Notes under the pieces: model-generated | What the model saw: only the letters and a program-made list of their open reading frames with translations | What the model was told of the DNA's origin: nothing | Databases searched by the model: none | Shown here: piece by piece, positions 20,690 to 32,100 of the stretch | Layout: every line of letters starts with the position of its first letter | How positions within the stretch are numbered: position 1 is the stretch's first letter | Translations under genes and position numbers: made by a program | Assembly (NCBI GenBank): GCA_024516035.1 | Contig: CM044962.1 | Span: 9,505,595 to 9,569,594 of the forward strand | Origin: Bactericera cockerelli | Taxonomy: Eukaryota; Arthropoda; Insecta; Hemiptera; Triozidae | Reading direction: 5' to 3' | Length of the DNA stretch: 64,000 bases

Positions 20690-20870
20690 GCAGAAATTTC
20701 TGTTGGAAAATTCTGTTCCCTCCAATAAATAAGAGGTATTTCTGGCCCAACCCAGGCTGGGTGAGGTTAATATGTGTAGCTGGTACAATTTCCAGCAGAT
20801 GGAGGGTAATATCCCCACCCTGACTATGTCATGTTAAATCTAATTGGAATCATCTGTTTACAATTGATCT
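20690..20870 (+). repeat. SINE core fragment (family D type)
   Basis: GGCCCAACCCAGGCTGGGTG, then GGTTAATATGTGTAGCTGG and AGCAGATGGAGGGTAATATC. The head is degraded. Confidence 0.7.
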
Positions 20871-20994
20871 ATCTAATTAGTTTATAGTGTAAATCTAATC
20901 TAGGCTAATTAGTTTACAATCTCAGCTTGACTATACTTCTGCCATGTTTTGCAACCATTGAAAGTTTCATTTATTAATAAAGATCATAAATTTA

Positions 20995-21979
20995 ATCCCC
21001 CAAAAAATATCACTTCGTGACATAAAAAAAGTCCCGCCAAGTCGTTGCACAAAAATATTTCAGTTCCCAAATTCATTCCTCCCTTCCCAAAAAAGATATT
21101 AGTTATTATTGACCTCCCCCAAAAAAATATTGAAATCAATTTATGGCCCCGCCTTTTATTCATTCACCTAAGTGCAACAGTATACTTATTAATAGCCTCC
21201 CCTCTCTCTTTCTTCTAATGTCCTCTTTCTTTTGTTGCTTGTTGCATGTTGGAATGTTTCCTTTACAAACTCAGAACTTAAGTCTTATTTCCTTGCTCCT
21301 TTCACCGACTTGGGCTCTTGGCGGAGTACCACTAACTGGGAATGATAAATATATGAATCTAATAGACAGTGCTATTTTTAAAGAATTAAAAAGAGATAAT
21401 TTAACATAGTGGTCCTTATGGAGAACAGGAAAGGAGAAGTCTAGCCGACCGCGACCCAAGGATGCATTATCTGTATCTAAGTCGCAAAATATCTGCCACC
21501 AACGAGAATTGGACCATCAGATCAAGTCACGATTCAGGCTCATTTCCACAAGGATCACATGTTTAGATATGTCTACATTTATATATAATCTTAGAAAAGA
21601 ACCAAGACATCAGTTCCTTTGGCTAAGAACGGACCTGCAGGGTGGTACTCCGCCAAGAGCCCAAGTCGGTGAAAGGAGCAAGGAAATAAGACTTAAGTTC
21701 TGAGTTTGTAAAGGAAACATTCCAACATGCAACAAGCAACAAAAGAAAGAGGACATTAGAAGAAAGAGAGAGGGGAGGCTATTAATAAGTATACTGTTGC
21801 ACTTAGGTGAATGAATAAAAGGCGGGGCCATAAATTGATTTCAATATTTTTTTGGGGGAGGTCAATAATAACTAATATCTTTTTTGGGAAGGGAGGAATG
21901 AATTTGGGAACTGAAATATTTTTGTGCAACGACTTGGCGGGACTTTTTTTATGTCACGAAGTGATATTTTTTGGGGGAT
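20995..21979. mobile_element. Foldback element with 338-bp arms
   Basis: Arms 20995-21332 and 21642-21979 are inverted copies, identical over all stretches compared, around a 309-bp spacer. Ends are ATCCCCC...GGGGGAT followed inside by CACTTCGTGACA. No clear target duplication. Ends resemble those of the unrelated-looking foldback at 47909-48450, so one transposase may recognise both. Confidence 0.9.
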
Positions 21980-22239
21980 CTTATAACTTTTTGTAGTGGT
22001 CCTGCATAGGTGTGTGGTGTATGATGTATGATACTTGATACATGTTAATTCAATATAAAACTATTTAACATATTCAATAATGACTTTAAAGGAACAAGTA
22101 TTGATAAATGAAACAGTTTGAATGTGAAGATAAAGATTTTAGTTTGATATTCATAACCAAGCACAGTATCCTGCTCCAAATTATTTTTTCACCTAAAAAG
22201 TAGATATGCGACTTTTGACTCATCTGGGAGAGTGATAAT

Positions 22240-22560
22240 ATACTAGATACTGAATATATATACAGTATACACCAACTTTGTTCTGAGCTCTGAAAATGAT
22301 CCTTTTTTCAATTATGGGCCAAATGTCCATTTTAGGATAATAGAACAATAAAAGAGCACACCTACTACCCACGAGAAAAAAAATTAGCCATCGTTTGTGA
22401 AAATCGGTCTAATAGTTTTGGCTGTAAAGCGGTCAACGTGAAAGAAGAAGCAGTAAATGATGAAAAAAATGACGTTTTTAAAGTTTGGTTTTCTCCAACT
22501 TAACTCAAACGATTTTGATGGTTCTTTTTTCAAAGCTTGTCTTTATCGTGCCCCAATCTA
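22240..22560 (+). repeat. Dispersed repeat family F, copy 1
   Basis: Shared with 24880-25260: TCTGAGCTCTGAAAATGATC, then AAAATCGGTC and GTCAACGT. It resembles 3' parts of arthropod LINEs but has no coding sequence. Confidence 0.7.
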
Positions 22561-22914
22561 TATGTATTTATAGTCCAATTGCCTTCATCACTTGTACCTT
22601 TTTTTCCTACAACTACAAGAATTGTGCTACTTTTGCTCTGGCGTATAATATCACTTGGTATAATATCACCGGTTTCAGCGTAGATTTAGTAAAGCGAGTT
22701 AGAGTAGTTGTGACATCACGAAAGTGATTAACACAAATATGATAACATTTTTAATATCACTTGGTAACGCGCGAATTACTTTGACTGGGAGGTTCGGAGC
22801 GCTACCTCGGTCCTAAATTATAAAATTTTATTATTATAATAATGATAGCATTTTCTTATTATAATAATGATCTCGCCATATTTATGAGACAGACAAACGA
22901 AAGCCAAATCGTCC

Positions 22915-23170
22915 AGAATGCAAGTTAAAACAGAACCCCACTTAGTGAGGTTGCTTCGCTCCCTCACTGTGTTCGGTTAATAATAGTATGTCCTACATTG
23001 TTTAACGGCAATATTATTATTTTTTGCTCTATTTTACATGGCAGGGTTCTTCTTAAAGAAGCTCTTCCATCCAACAATAACTAGTGTTTCTTTGAACAGT
23101 AAATTGAGGCTTACTGTTCAAAGAACCTCACTTAGTAAGTTCGTTCTCACTGTGTTCGGTTAATTATGTT
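22915..23170. repeat. Short local duplication
   Basis: Two related blocks (22920-22985 and 23115-23165) contain CACTTAGTNAG and CACTGTGTTCGGTTAAT. Function unknown. Confidence 0.5.
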
Positions 23171-23389
23171 TAAAAGAAGGTAAGATAACAAGCGAGACCC
23201 CTCCCTCAAGTCGAAGAACGATTAGAGAGATAGTCCGGGTTATTCTAAATTTAATCCCGTTTCATAAATTGGCCCTTTGCCACAGATTTTTACAAGGATA
23301 CTGTGTGGTGCCATTCATTTTATCCAGATGGGCCTCTCAACTGGTTCAGATAGTGGGTACACCCTGAACATATTTCCTTAATTTATGTC

Positions 23390-23482
23390 AGATATAATAA
23401 TTAGGACTTTTAAGTCCCATTTTCCAGCAGTATGCCCAAGGTGTATTATTATGTGGTAAAAATCCCAAATGGGAGGATAACT
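23390..23482 (-). repeat. SINE family A fragment
   Basis: 3' body only (AATCCCAAATGGGAGGATAA; GGACTTTTAAGTCCC). The head is missing. Confidence 0.7.
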
Positions 23483-23537
23483 ATGAATTTTTACAATTAA
23501 TTTCTATGAAAGAATACTGAGAACGAAGCTTATTATT

Positions 23538-23758
23538 AGCCAGCGTCGATGGCGCGTTGAATGCACCGGTTCTCGTTAGATCACCGAAGTTAAGCAACGT
23601 CCAGTGAGGTGAAGACTTTGTGATGCTGGCATTCCGGCCCAACCCAGGCTGGGTGAGGTTAATATGGGTAGCAGGTTTGTGAGTTTCCTGCGAATGGAGC
23701 GTAACACCCCCGTCGTGATATGACCATGCAGTTGAAAGCGACTTTAAAAACCAAAAAC
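23538..23758 (+). repeat. 5S rRNA-derived SINE
   Basis: Head GCCAGCGTCGATGGCGCGTT, then GATCACCGAAGTTAAGCAAC, clearly 5S rRNA-like; core GGCCCAACCCAGGCTGGGTG; tail CGTCGTGATATGACCATGCA then A-rich DNA. Confidence 0.9.
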
Positions 23759-23981
23759 AAAAAAAAAACGAAGCTTATTGTGTTGTTCAAGTAATAAATG
23801 TATAAATATATTTTTTTTCAACTGTTAATTTTTTATAGTATATTATAAATTTCTCTTTTATATATAGAGATGAGGTACAACACAACCCACAACAAAAAGG
23901 GTACGTACCTCAGAAACTCACTAAATTTAATGTAAAATATTAAAAAAAAGTAAAGAGTATTTTGTTAAATAAAAAAAAATT

Positions 23982-24072
23982 ACATGTCCCAGCTAGGTTT
24001 TGAACCCGCGGACCTCTGACATCTCTAGCATCGCACAGTGCCGCCTTTACCACTGAGCTAACTGGACTGTTG
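23982..24072 (-). repeat. tRNA-like SINE head (family A type)
   Basis: GTTTTGAACCCGCGGACCTC and TTTACCACTGAGCTAACTGG match the reverse of boxes B and A. Confidence 0.7.
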
Positions 24073-24479
24073 ATGTCTCCACGTGGTTTTTGCAACAGAT
24101 AAAAGCTTCATTTTATTTTACTTTGTATAATAAACTTTTTAGCGGCCAGCGAAAGAAATATTTACTAGAGGGAATTGGATAGGGAAGGAAGCCTTTCACT
24201 TCCTATGTAACTGATAGGTACCTACATTCCTAATTAGGAATAGTTATAAGGTAGTGTAGGGGCTTTTACAAAGTTTTCTATGAAACTTCTACATTTCCTA
24301 CTTAGAAAGGTCCCCAAACATTTAGACATTCATGTTACACATACATATTATGTAACATTGGGTACTAGAGATTTTTTACATTTTTGAACCTAGATAATAT
24401 AACCAACATTTTAGAAGAAAAAAAAAATCCTGTCTTTTTCACTCCTTGGGCATTACAGGTTTATTATAGGTATGTAGGT

Positions 24480-24775
24480 ATGACGTTATTTGTGGTCAAG
24501 CACAAGGCCTCTTCACAAATTTTGTGGGTAGCGCAGCATTACTAAGAGCCTCCTTTACTTTTCAAATTCTATTACATTAATTTATTTTTACTCTGGTAAT
24601 GCCGCCACTGGTCATTACTTATTCAGTAACTACTCATTTTTCCTCACGAGGTATGAGTGGACCCCAAACACCCAAGTAATGTGCGGAAAAAATTCCTGCC
24701 CAGCTGGGGATCGAATACAGGTCACCATGCGTGGTAAGCATAGCGCGCTAACTCACTCAGCACCGGCGACTATTT
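24480..24775 (-). repeat. Family B SINE, full length
   Basis: About 295 bp from the tRNA-like head (minus-strand GAGTTAGCGCGCTATGC and CCCCAGCTGGGCAGG) to the AGGCCTTGTGCTTGACCAC end. Confidence 0.8.
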
Positions 24776-24879
24776 ATGGGTTAGTATACCTTTACACAAT
24801 TTCACATCGGGACATGTGGATTGAAAGGTTTGTGAATGAATACTTATATACATAATAAACTAGATTAAATATCTATACT

Positions 24880-25260
24880 CCAATGTTATTCTGAGCTCTG
24901 AAAATGATCCTTTTCCTTAATAACGGCCAAATGGTAGCTTTTGGGATAATGAAACCATAAAAAGGCACACCTACCACCCAGAAGAAAAAAAATGAGCCAT
25001 CGTTCATGAAAATCGGTCCAGTAGTTTTGGCTGTAGAGCGGTCAACGTCAAAGAAGAAGCAGAATTTTTTGAAAAAAAATGACGTTTTTATAGTGTGGTT
25101 TTGACCAACTTAACTCAAACGATTTCGATGTTTCTTTTTTAAAAGCTTGTCCATTATCGTGCCCCAATCTGTACATGTAGTTCAATTTCCTCCATCACTT
25201 GTACTTTTTCCCCTACAACTACACGAAAAGTGCTACTTATGCTGTCGCGTATAGTATACT
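24880..25260 (+). repeat. Dispersed repeat family F, copy 2
   Basis: Collinear with 22240-22560 over most of its length, including AATCGGTCCAGTAGTTTTGG and AACTTAACTCAAACGATTT. Confidence 0.7.
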
Positions 25261-25597
25261 CTTGGTAGCGCGCGAACTATTTCGATTGACTTGGCGGGTC
25301 GGAGCGCTACCGCGCTCCTTAATACCTAGGAACAGTATTTCTCTGTATAAATGAAATGAAATTCAGTGTTCACAAACATGATCAACTCTAGGTCACTTTC
25401 TGAAGAAAAAAAAAAGAAAAAGAAAAAAATACTTCTCTAAATTTATTTAAAAAAAAAACTAAAATAGAAAAAAAAATCTAGATAAAAAAGTAATACCAGG
25501 GGCAAGGTTAGATCAGACACACCCCACATCAACTACAGATAATTGTAGGAGACTCATAATAATGTGTAATGTCACATAACTTCCTCATTACTGAATC

Positions 25598-25680
25598 AAT
25601 CACTCACTAACTTTTATATATAAATATAAAAGTTAGTGAGGTGAGTGAAAAAATCACTCACTAACTTAAAGTTATTGGGA
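25598..25680. repeat. Short palindromic cluster
   Basis: CACTCACTAACTTTTATATA is followed by its reverse complement and then a third copy of CACTCACTAACTT. A small stem-loop or slipped duplication 320 bp before the next gene's 5' exon. Confidence 0.6.
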
Positions 25681-26000
25681 ATGAGCAAGATGAAGGTGTT
25701 TCATGTCAGTATGAAAATTGATTTTTTATGGTCTGTCAGACCCCACCTCACCAGATAAGGGTTAGTTGATTTTCAGCTCAGGACACAAAATAGATCCCTT
25801 TTGCTAGTGAAGGAATAGTATTTTTTACTGTAGTATCTACTATTTTCACACTTGCTTATAAATGCTGAGATTAAGAAAAACACTTAAAATCAGCAATACT
25901 TTTCTTCTCCATTTTTATATAATTATTCTCAACAGTACTTTAGTTATTCAATGATTATTAATCTCTTTTCAGTTTAATTGCCTACCCAAAGGATATCATC

Positions 26001-26169
26001 ATGGCTGACAAAGAAATGGCACCCAAGGATCAACTATTTGAAGCAATCATTAATATTAAGAAAGGTCACAACAAACCCAACACCCAACGAATATGTACCC
26101 ATCTGAACAGGAAGTATGGCATTACAGCAAACCGATGCATCAAAGCCATCAACCATTATGTAATCACAG
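26001..26169 (+). CDS. WH-PHD-SAM gene, exon 1 (coding start)
   Basis: Starts MADKEMAPKDQLFEAI, 28 nt after the acceptor TTTTCAG at 25972, so at least one 5' UTR exon lies upstream. Donor ATCACAG|GTAAAT in phase 1. Encodes most of the winged helix. Confidence 0.9.
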
Positions 26170-29100
26170 GTAAATTAAAAAAAAAAAAAAAAAATACTAT
26201 AGAGACTAGACTGATCACACAACTGTCAATTAAGGAGGAAACAGGGATATTTTGACCCGATTAATTTATTGCCTTTGGCTTCATTTCAAAAATTAATGAT
26301 AAGCATAGTCATGGTGTATCTGTAGATGTAAAATCCTACCAAGTTTCAATGAGTACATGGAATGATAATTGTTCTCTTTAGTCCCAGTCAGGCAGCATGA
26401 AGTGTACATACTTTATTATTGTTCATATGGATTGGGGCTTATTTTTTAAATTGAGTAACATAAAGAAAGTTTATTATTATAAAATCAGATAATTAATTCC
26501 ATTATCTTTGTTTATTTACAGGTGACATTGAAGTAGTAAACCCAGGGGTTGCTGCTGCAGACCTCTCGTATAGAGTGGCATCATCTGATCAGTTGGAGGC
26601 CCTCGCCTCATTAGATGATATTCCTTCCTTACAAGGTGAGTTAGTGAATGATTATTGAATTCCCTCACCTCACTAGATGATATTCCCACCTTAACAGGTG
26701 AGTTAGTGAATGATTATTGAATTCCCTAACCTCACTAGATGATATTCCCTCCTTACAAGGTGAGTTAGAGAATGATTATTGATTTCCCTCACCTTACTAG
26801 ATGATATTCCCTCCTTACAAGGTGAGTTAGAGAATGATTAGTGATATTTACAACACATAATTTATTTTCGCGTCTCATTAAGAATATTGAATAAAAATTG
26901 CTAAACCTTATGGGAAGTGGAGGTAGACAATGAATCAAAATACATACAAACTCTGTTTTGTGTTAATATAAGCCGACTGGCGCGTTACTCTTGACGAGAG
27001 CTTGTCTCCCGACGAGCTTGATATTTATAACTAAATTTGACTATAAAAAAACTTAGCTCTAAGAAACTGGTCCATTTTTTATACGAAAGCCATCAAGGAA
27101 CTACCATAAGTAACTGTGCCAAATAGTGTTAGTTTTATATTTATTAGAAACTCTTTATTAGTAGAACATAATTATATACAGACAAATAATGGTAAAAATT
27201 AAATATAAAAATTGACAATATTAATAATATAAACAAGAGAAAAAAAACAAACAAAATATATACATTATGTCCTAACTAAAGGGCGGGGTTATTGCCTATG
27301 GCAATCTCTTCCACCCAACCCTTTTTGTTCAGTCGAGACCCTTTGCGGAGTGCGGGTAAACAGCTAGTTATATATAAAATCCTGATTTCTGTTTTATTTA
27401 ATAAAAAAAATTCACGAAAATACCTTTTCTTCCAGTTTTTTTTTTTTTTTTTTAACTAGGTGATGTACTGATTTTTTAAAGGGATACTTTCATCCCGCGT
27501 CAGAAATATATAAACTATGGCACCTATCTCTTCACGAGATTTTATCCATGATTTGAATTGCGAAAATACCTCCTCTTCCAGGTTCCATGATCAACAAGTT
27601 CATGGCTGAGCTGATTATCAACGAGCCCAACTATTTGAACGATGGCGTGCCGCCAGCGAGGCTGGTCAGCTTCGTGGCGGAAAAGCAGCCCGAACTATCG
27701 CGACGAGAAATCATCGAATCGATTCGGGCGGAATTGAATTCGCGAAACTTGGACATGTTTCCTAACGGTGAGAGAAGTTGATGAGTGGAAAAGTATTTTA
27801 TTAGATTATTTTAAAACTCGAAACACCTTTTCGATTACTAGGCCTGCATGCATGGTGACCTGGGTTCGAATCCAGGCTGGGTAGTTTTTTTTTTACTATC
27901 TTTCTTCACAAGTCCTTGGTCCACTCATAACTTAAGGTAATTACATTACCAGGGTAAAAGTACGGATGCACATTTAGAATGGCTCTTAATAATGCTTTGT
28001 TACCCACAAAGATTGTGAAGAAGTTAGGTTTTTGCTTCATCACAAATACTTCCAATTACTAATATTAGAAATATCTTGGAAGTACCTAATAATTTGTAGA
28101 ATCTATATCTTATTATTTTATACTACTTGTAGATTTTTTCGTCATAATTAAAAATAGATCTACTACTATCATGAGATGTCAAGAATGGTCCCCCCCATCT
28201 CCTAACTTTAGAGTAAAATTTTCACTTGTAGAAGGTGAAATACAATTAGGGGGGGGCTATAAACAGGGAGTAGACCAGCAGTCTGGCGGGGGGACTATAA
28301 ACAGGGAGTAGACCAGCATTGGCTTGGTTCTGGGGGCCCTTGCCAATTATTAGCCTCCTTGTAAAGACAGTGGTAGAAGTGCTGAGTCATTCCTCCACTG
28401 TATGGCTACCATCGTTCACGATGACGCCATCCTATGATGATGATGAATTGAAAATAGATCTACTTATATCATGAGATTTGGTTTGTGTGAACAGACAAGA
28501 ATGGTCATGATTTTAGAGTAAAATTTTCACATGTAAAAGGTGATGTACAATAGTTTAATAGTTTATTTATTTCATGTTATTACACAGAAGTGTTTACAAT
28601 TGTCAAATTAGTTGAGTTATTTTCAAGGTTAAATTTTTTGGGTGATTTCATTACCTTCGAGGAAAATAAAAATTCATTTAGAAATAAGCATTGTGTTTTT
28701 TTTCCATCGCCTCCCCCAGGTAACTACGGATACTGTCCGGTGGACTCCAGTGATGAGGAGCCTGTGTCCGAACCTGAAGACAAGCGCCGCAAGGTCACGC
28801 CCACCGCTAGTCCATCCACCCGAACCAAAGCCGCCACCACCCCTTCCACCGGTGTGCCATCGAGCGCCGCTGAGAAGTCGAACGCAACCAGAGCCACCGC
28901 CGGGCCAAAACCGACCGTGATCAGCAAACCCAGTGTCACCACCTCTGCTGACAAGACAAACGTTGAACGTTCGAACGAGAAAGGTGATTAGCTTTTTGAG
29001 TTTTTCAAGTTCTGAGAAATCAAACGCAAACTAAGTCACCCGGGCGAAAACGCCCGTGATCATCTTAGTAGCCAAATAAAAAAAATTAGTAGCCAAATAA

Positions 29101-32100
29101 AAAATCTTAGAAGCCAAATAAAAATGGGTTTGGATGGGTCCTCTGTATACAAAAAAAAACGAAAAAAAAAACAAAAAATTATCAGTAAAACTAGAAATTA
29201 GATGCTGTTGTCAAGACAAATGTTTGAAGGGGGCATTTGTTTATTACTGGGAATTTGAAAAGATATTTTATTTTATACTGGGTGTATGGAATATAATGTT
29301 GTTATGTATGGATGTTGGATATAATGTATGGAATATAAAATGCCTTTAATAATAATACAGGATTAAGTCGGAGTTTTCACCAATAATAGACCAATTATCT
29401 TAAATTTAATCCTGTTCAATAATTTGGACTCTAATTAGAACTAATTAAAATATTAGATTTTTATTTAATTTTTATTAATATTATCTCTGTTCATACTGAC
29501 TGATCTGACCTGGGTCTACGACTCCGGATCGAACTCAAGATCTCTGGGCAATAGACTGAACTAAATATTGTAACGTCCAGTGGGGTTAGGTTGGGTGGAG
29601 ATCTTCGCCAACTCTACTCCCGGGCCAGACCTATTTTTTCTTTTTGCTAAAATTTGACAAATTTAGCAGCGCGTATTAGTGTTTTTCCCCGCTTGCTCTA
29701 GTGGCAATACTTTTTAAATGAGAGTGTTCCCATTGAAGAGCGGAGCAACTGCTACGCGCTGGGAACGGACTCTTAACACAGTAGAGTTATTAGGCGGCCA
29801 CAACGAGGACCCTGGCCTATACCCTAGAGTCCCTAGACCCTCGACCCCAGACCCTGGTACCTACAGCTTGATAAAGACGGTTTTCGGGACTCCGTTGTGG
29901 CCTCTTACATTCAACAGCAGGCGCGGCCGATGCTAAGGAGCTGCGGAACTGCAGCACCCCCAGACAAAAGAAAAAAGAGAGGATTTTCTCAAGTCCTATC
30001 TCGTGCGCAATGAAAATTATCACACATTTCTAGAATAGTTCATGTATAATTATTATGATTGGTATGGTAAACAAACACAAACTCTTTAGACACTGAAAGA
30101 GCGACTCTATAAATCCCATTTTAGTCCAGTTTGTGTGGCAGCACCCCCTAAACATTTGCCGACCGGCCGCGCCTGTTCAACAGCAAGGTTAGATTACTTT
30201 ACGAGGTACTGGCTCCACCTCAGGGTCCAGGTTATAGGCCTGCGTTGTGACCGCGCACTTATACAGCCTTATTTATGAACAGAAAACGCCGTTTGAGCAT
30301 GGTCTGAAGCATGATTTCCTCTAATATTATTGGCCAATACCTTGCTTGAGACAGTGCTTAGACAAAGTTCGCTGTTCATAAATACGGGTGTTATTAGATT
30401 GCAAAATCCTGAATGTGTTGCAGCTCAAGCAGAGACTCGGGTGCGCGGGGCTCGCACAGGCCGCTCAGATGAGAAGCGGGAGGACAAGGAGTCCAAGGAG
30501 AATGTGAAGCGGGACGTGAAGAGCGAGAACAACTCCAGGTAATTTATTTATTTTATTTAGTGTTTCAACGGGAACTACCAATTTTAACATGATGATATCA
30601 TAGCGTTTAGCAGGCGCGGCCGATGCTAAGGAGCTGCGGAACTGCAGCACCCCCAGACGAAAAATAAATAAGAGAGGATTTTCTCAAGTCGTACACAGTA
30701 AAAATTATCGCACATTTCTAGAATAATTTATGCATAATTTTATAATGGGAATGGTAAACAAACTTAAAAATATTTATATACTGAAAGAGCGACTATATTA
30801 ATTCTATTTTAGTCCGGTATGCAGCACCCCCAAAACATTTCCCCACCGGCCGCGCCTGGCGTGTAGTATTAAGAAGTGTGGAAACCACCCCCCACCGGCC
30901 TACATCGTGGCGTCCTCAGCGCTAGTATCGCAAAGGAGTCTCCTCTCCTCGTCCCTCACCCATATCAAATGTAAACATAAACATAAATATTATCAAATGT
31001 AAACATAATCATAAATATTATCAAATATGTAGAAACATTTTTTTTTTTGTACATTGTTTACCTCCTATGAGTTAGAGATAAAAAAAAACTATTTTAAGAA
31101 ATGAAACTACCCCACAAAACAAGAGGACAAAACTATTATACCTATTATGTACAATTATTAATGCAAATTTAGGACTAATGAGTCCCATTTTTCCAGCAGT
31201 AAGCCTAAGACGTATTATTATGTGGTCAAAATCCCAAATGGGAGGATATCTTGTCCCGGCTGGGTTTCGAACACGTGACATCTGGATTACCAGTCAGACG
31301 CCTTGACCACTGAGCTATGGGGACATAGGCATTGATAGGTACTTGTGCATTTGTAGTCAAGCGGTTAAGGCGCGAGGTTTTACCCTCCATTTGCTAGAAA
31401 CTCACAAACCAGTTATTAAAATTAACCTCAGCTGTCATGAGGGTTTGAATTTGAATGGTCACTCATCCAAATCCTAACCTCGCTGGACGTTGCTTAACTT
31501 CAGTGAGAGAACAAGAAATGGTGTATTCAACTTGCCATCGACACGCTGGCTTCGACAGCAAGTTTAACTTTACTGTAAAAACTGTTGGCATAATGGGAGA
31601 CTACCTGTCTTGCGCTGACAGTCTAAATAAAGCACTACTTATACTAATAATTAAAAATCCGTGTCCGTGAGATTGGTATTGATACCTAAATCACGGTGGT
31701 GAGAGGATTATATGGACGCCCAGTTCCTATGTCTAGGCACCTTTCATGTCCATTGATTCTATTTGGTATTAACGTCCTGACTTGAGGTAGACAGGACGGG
31801 GGTTTTACCCTCCATTCGCTGGGAATCTTACCAGCTACCCACATTAACCTCGCCCAGCCTGGGTAGGGCCGGAAATGCCAGCCTCACGTGTTTGAAAGGG
31901 ACAGAATTTTCTTCGAAAAGTCTGCCACAACCGGGAGTCGAACTCGAGACCTCTGGACTACGAGCAGTAGTCACAACCATTACGCCATGGAGGCTGGTAC
32001 TTATACTTATGCATATGGTTTATTATTATTGTTGTTCCAGGAGGGAGGAGGAGGTGGAGAGGCGGGGGGAGCGGATGGAAAAGAAGGAGGAGTGGGAGGA

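Larger units (their letters stand above)
16034..25972. other. Divergent intergenic region between KDSR and the winged-helix/PHD/SAM gene
   Basis: No coding exon found. The two start codons point away from each other, so promoters for both must lie here. Contents are SINEs, a foldback element, a related pair of dispersed repeats and AT-rich DNA. The GC-richer stretch at about 19400-19650 is a promoter candidate. Nothing else recognisable was seen in 16140-17700 or 18360-19400. Confidence 0.6.

Noticed and set aside
21143..21831. Two open frames sharing about 60 identical residues
   Set aside because: They are mirror translations of the two arms of one foldback element, with no domain or homologue recognised.
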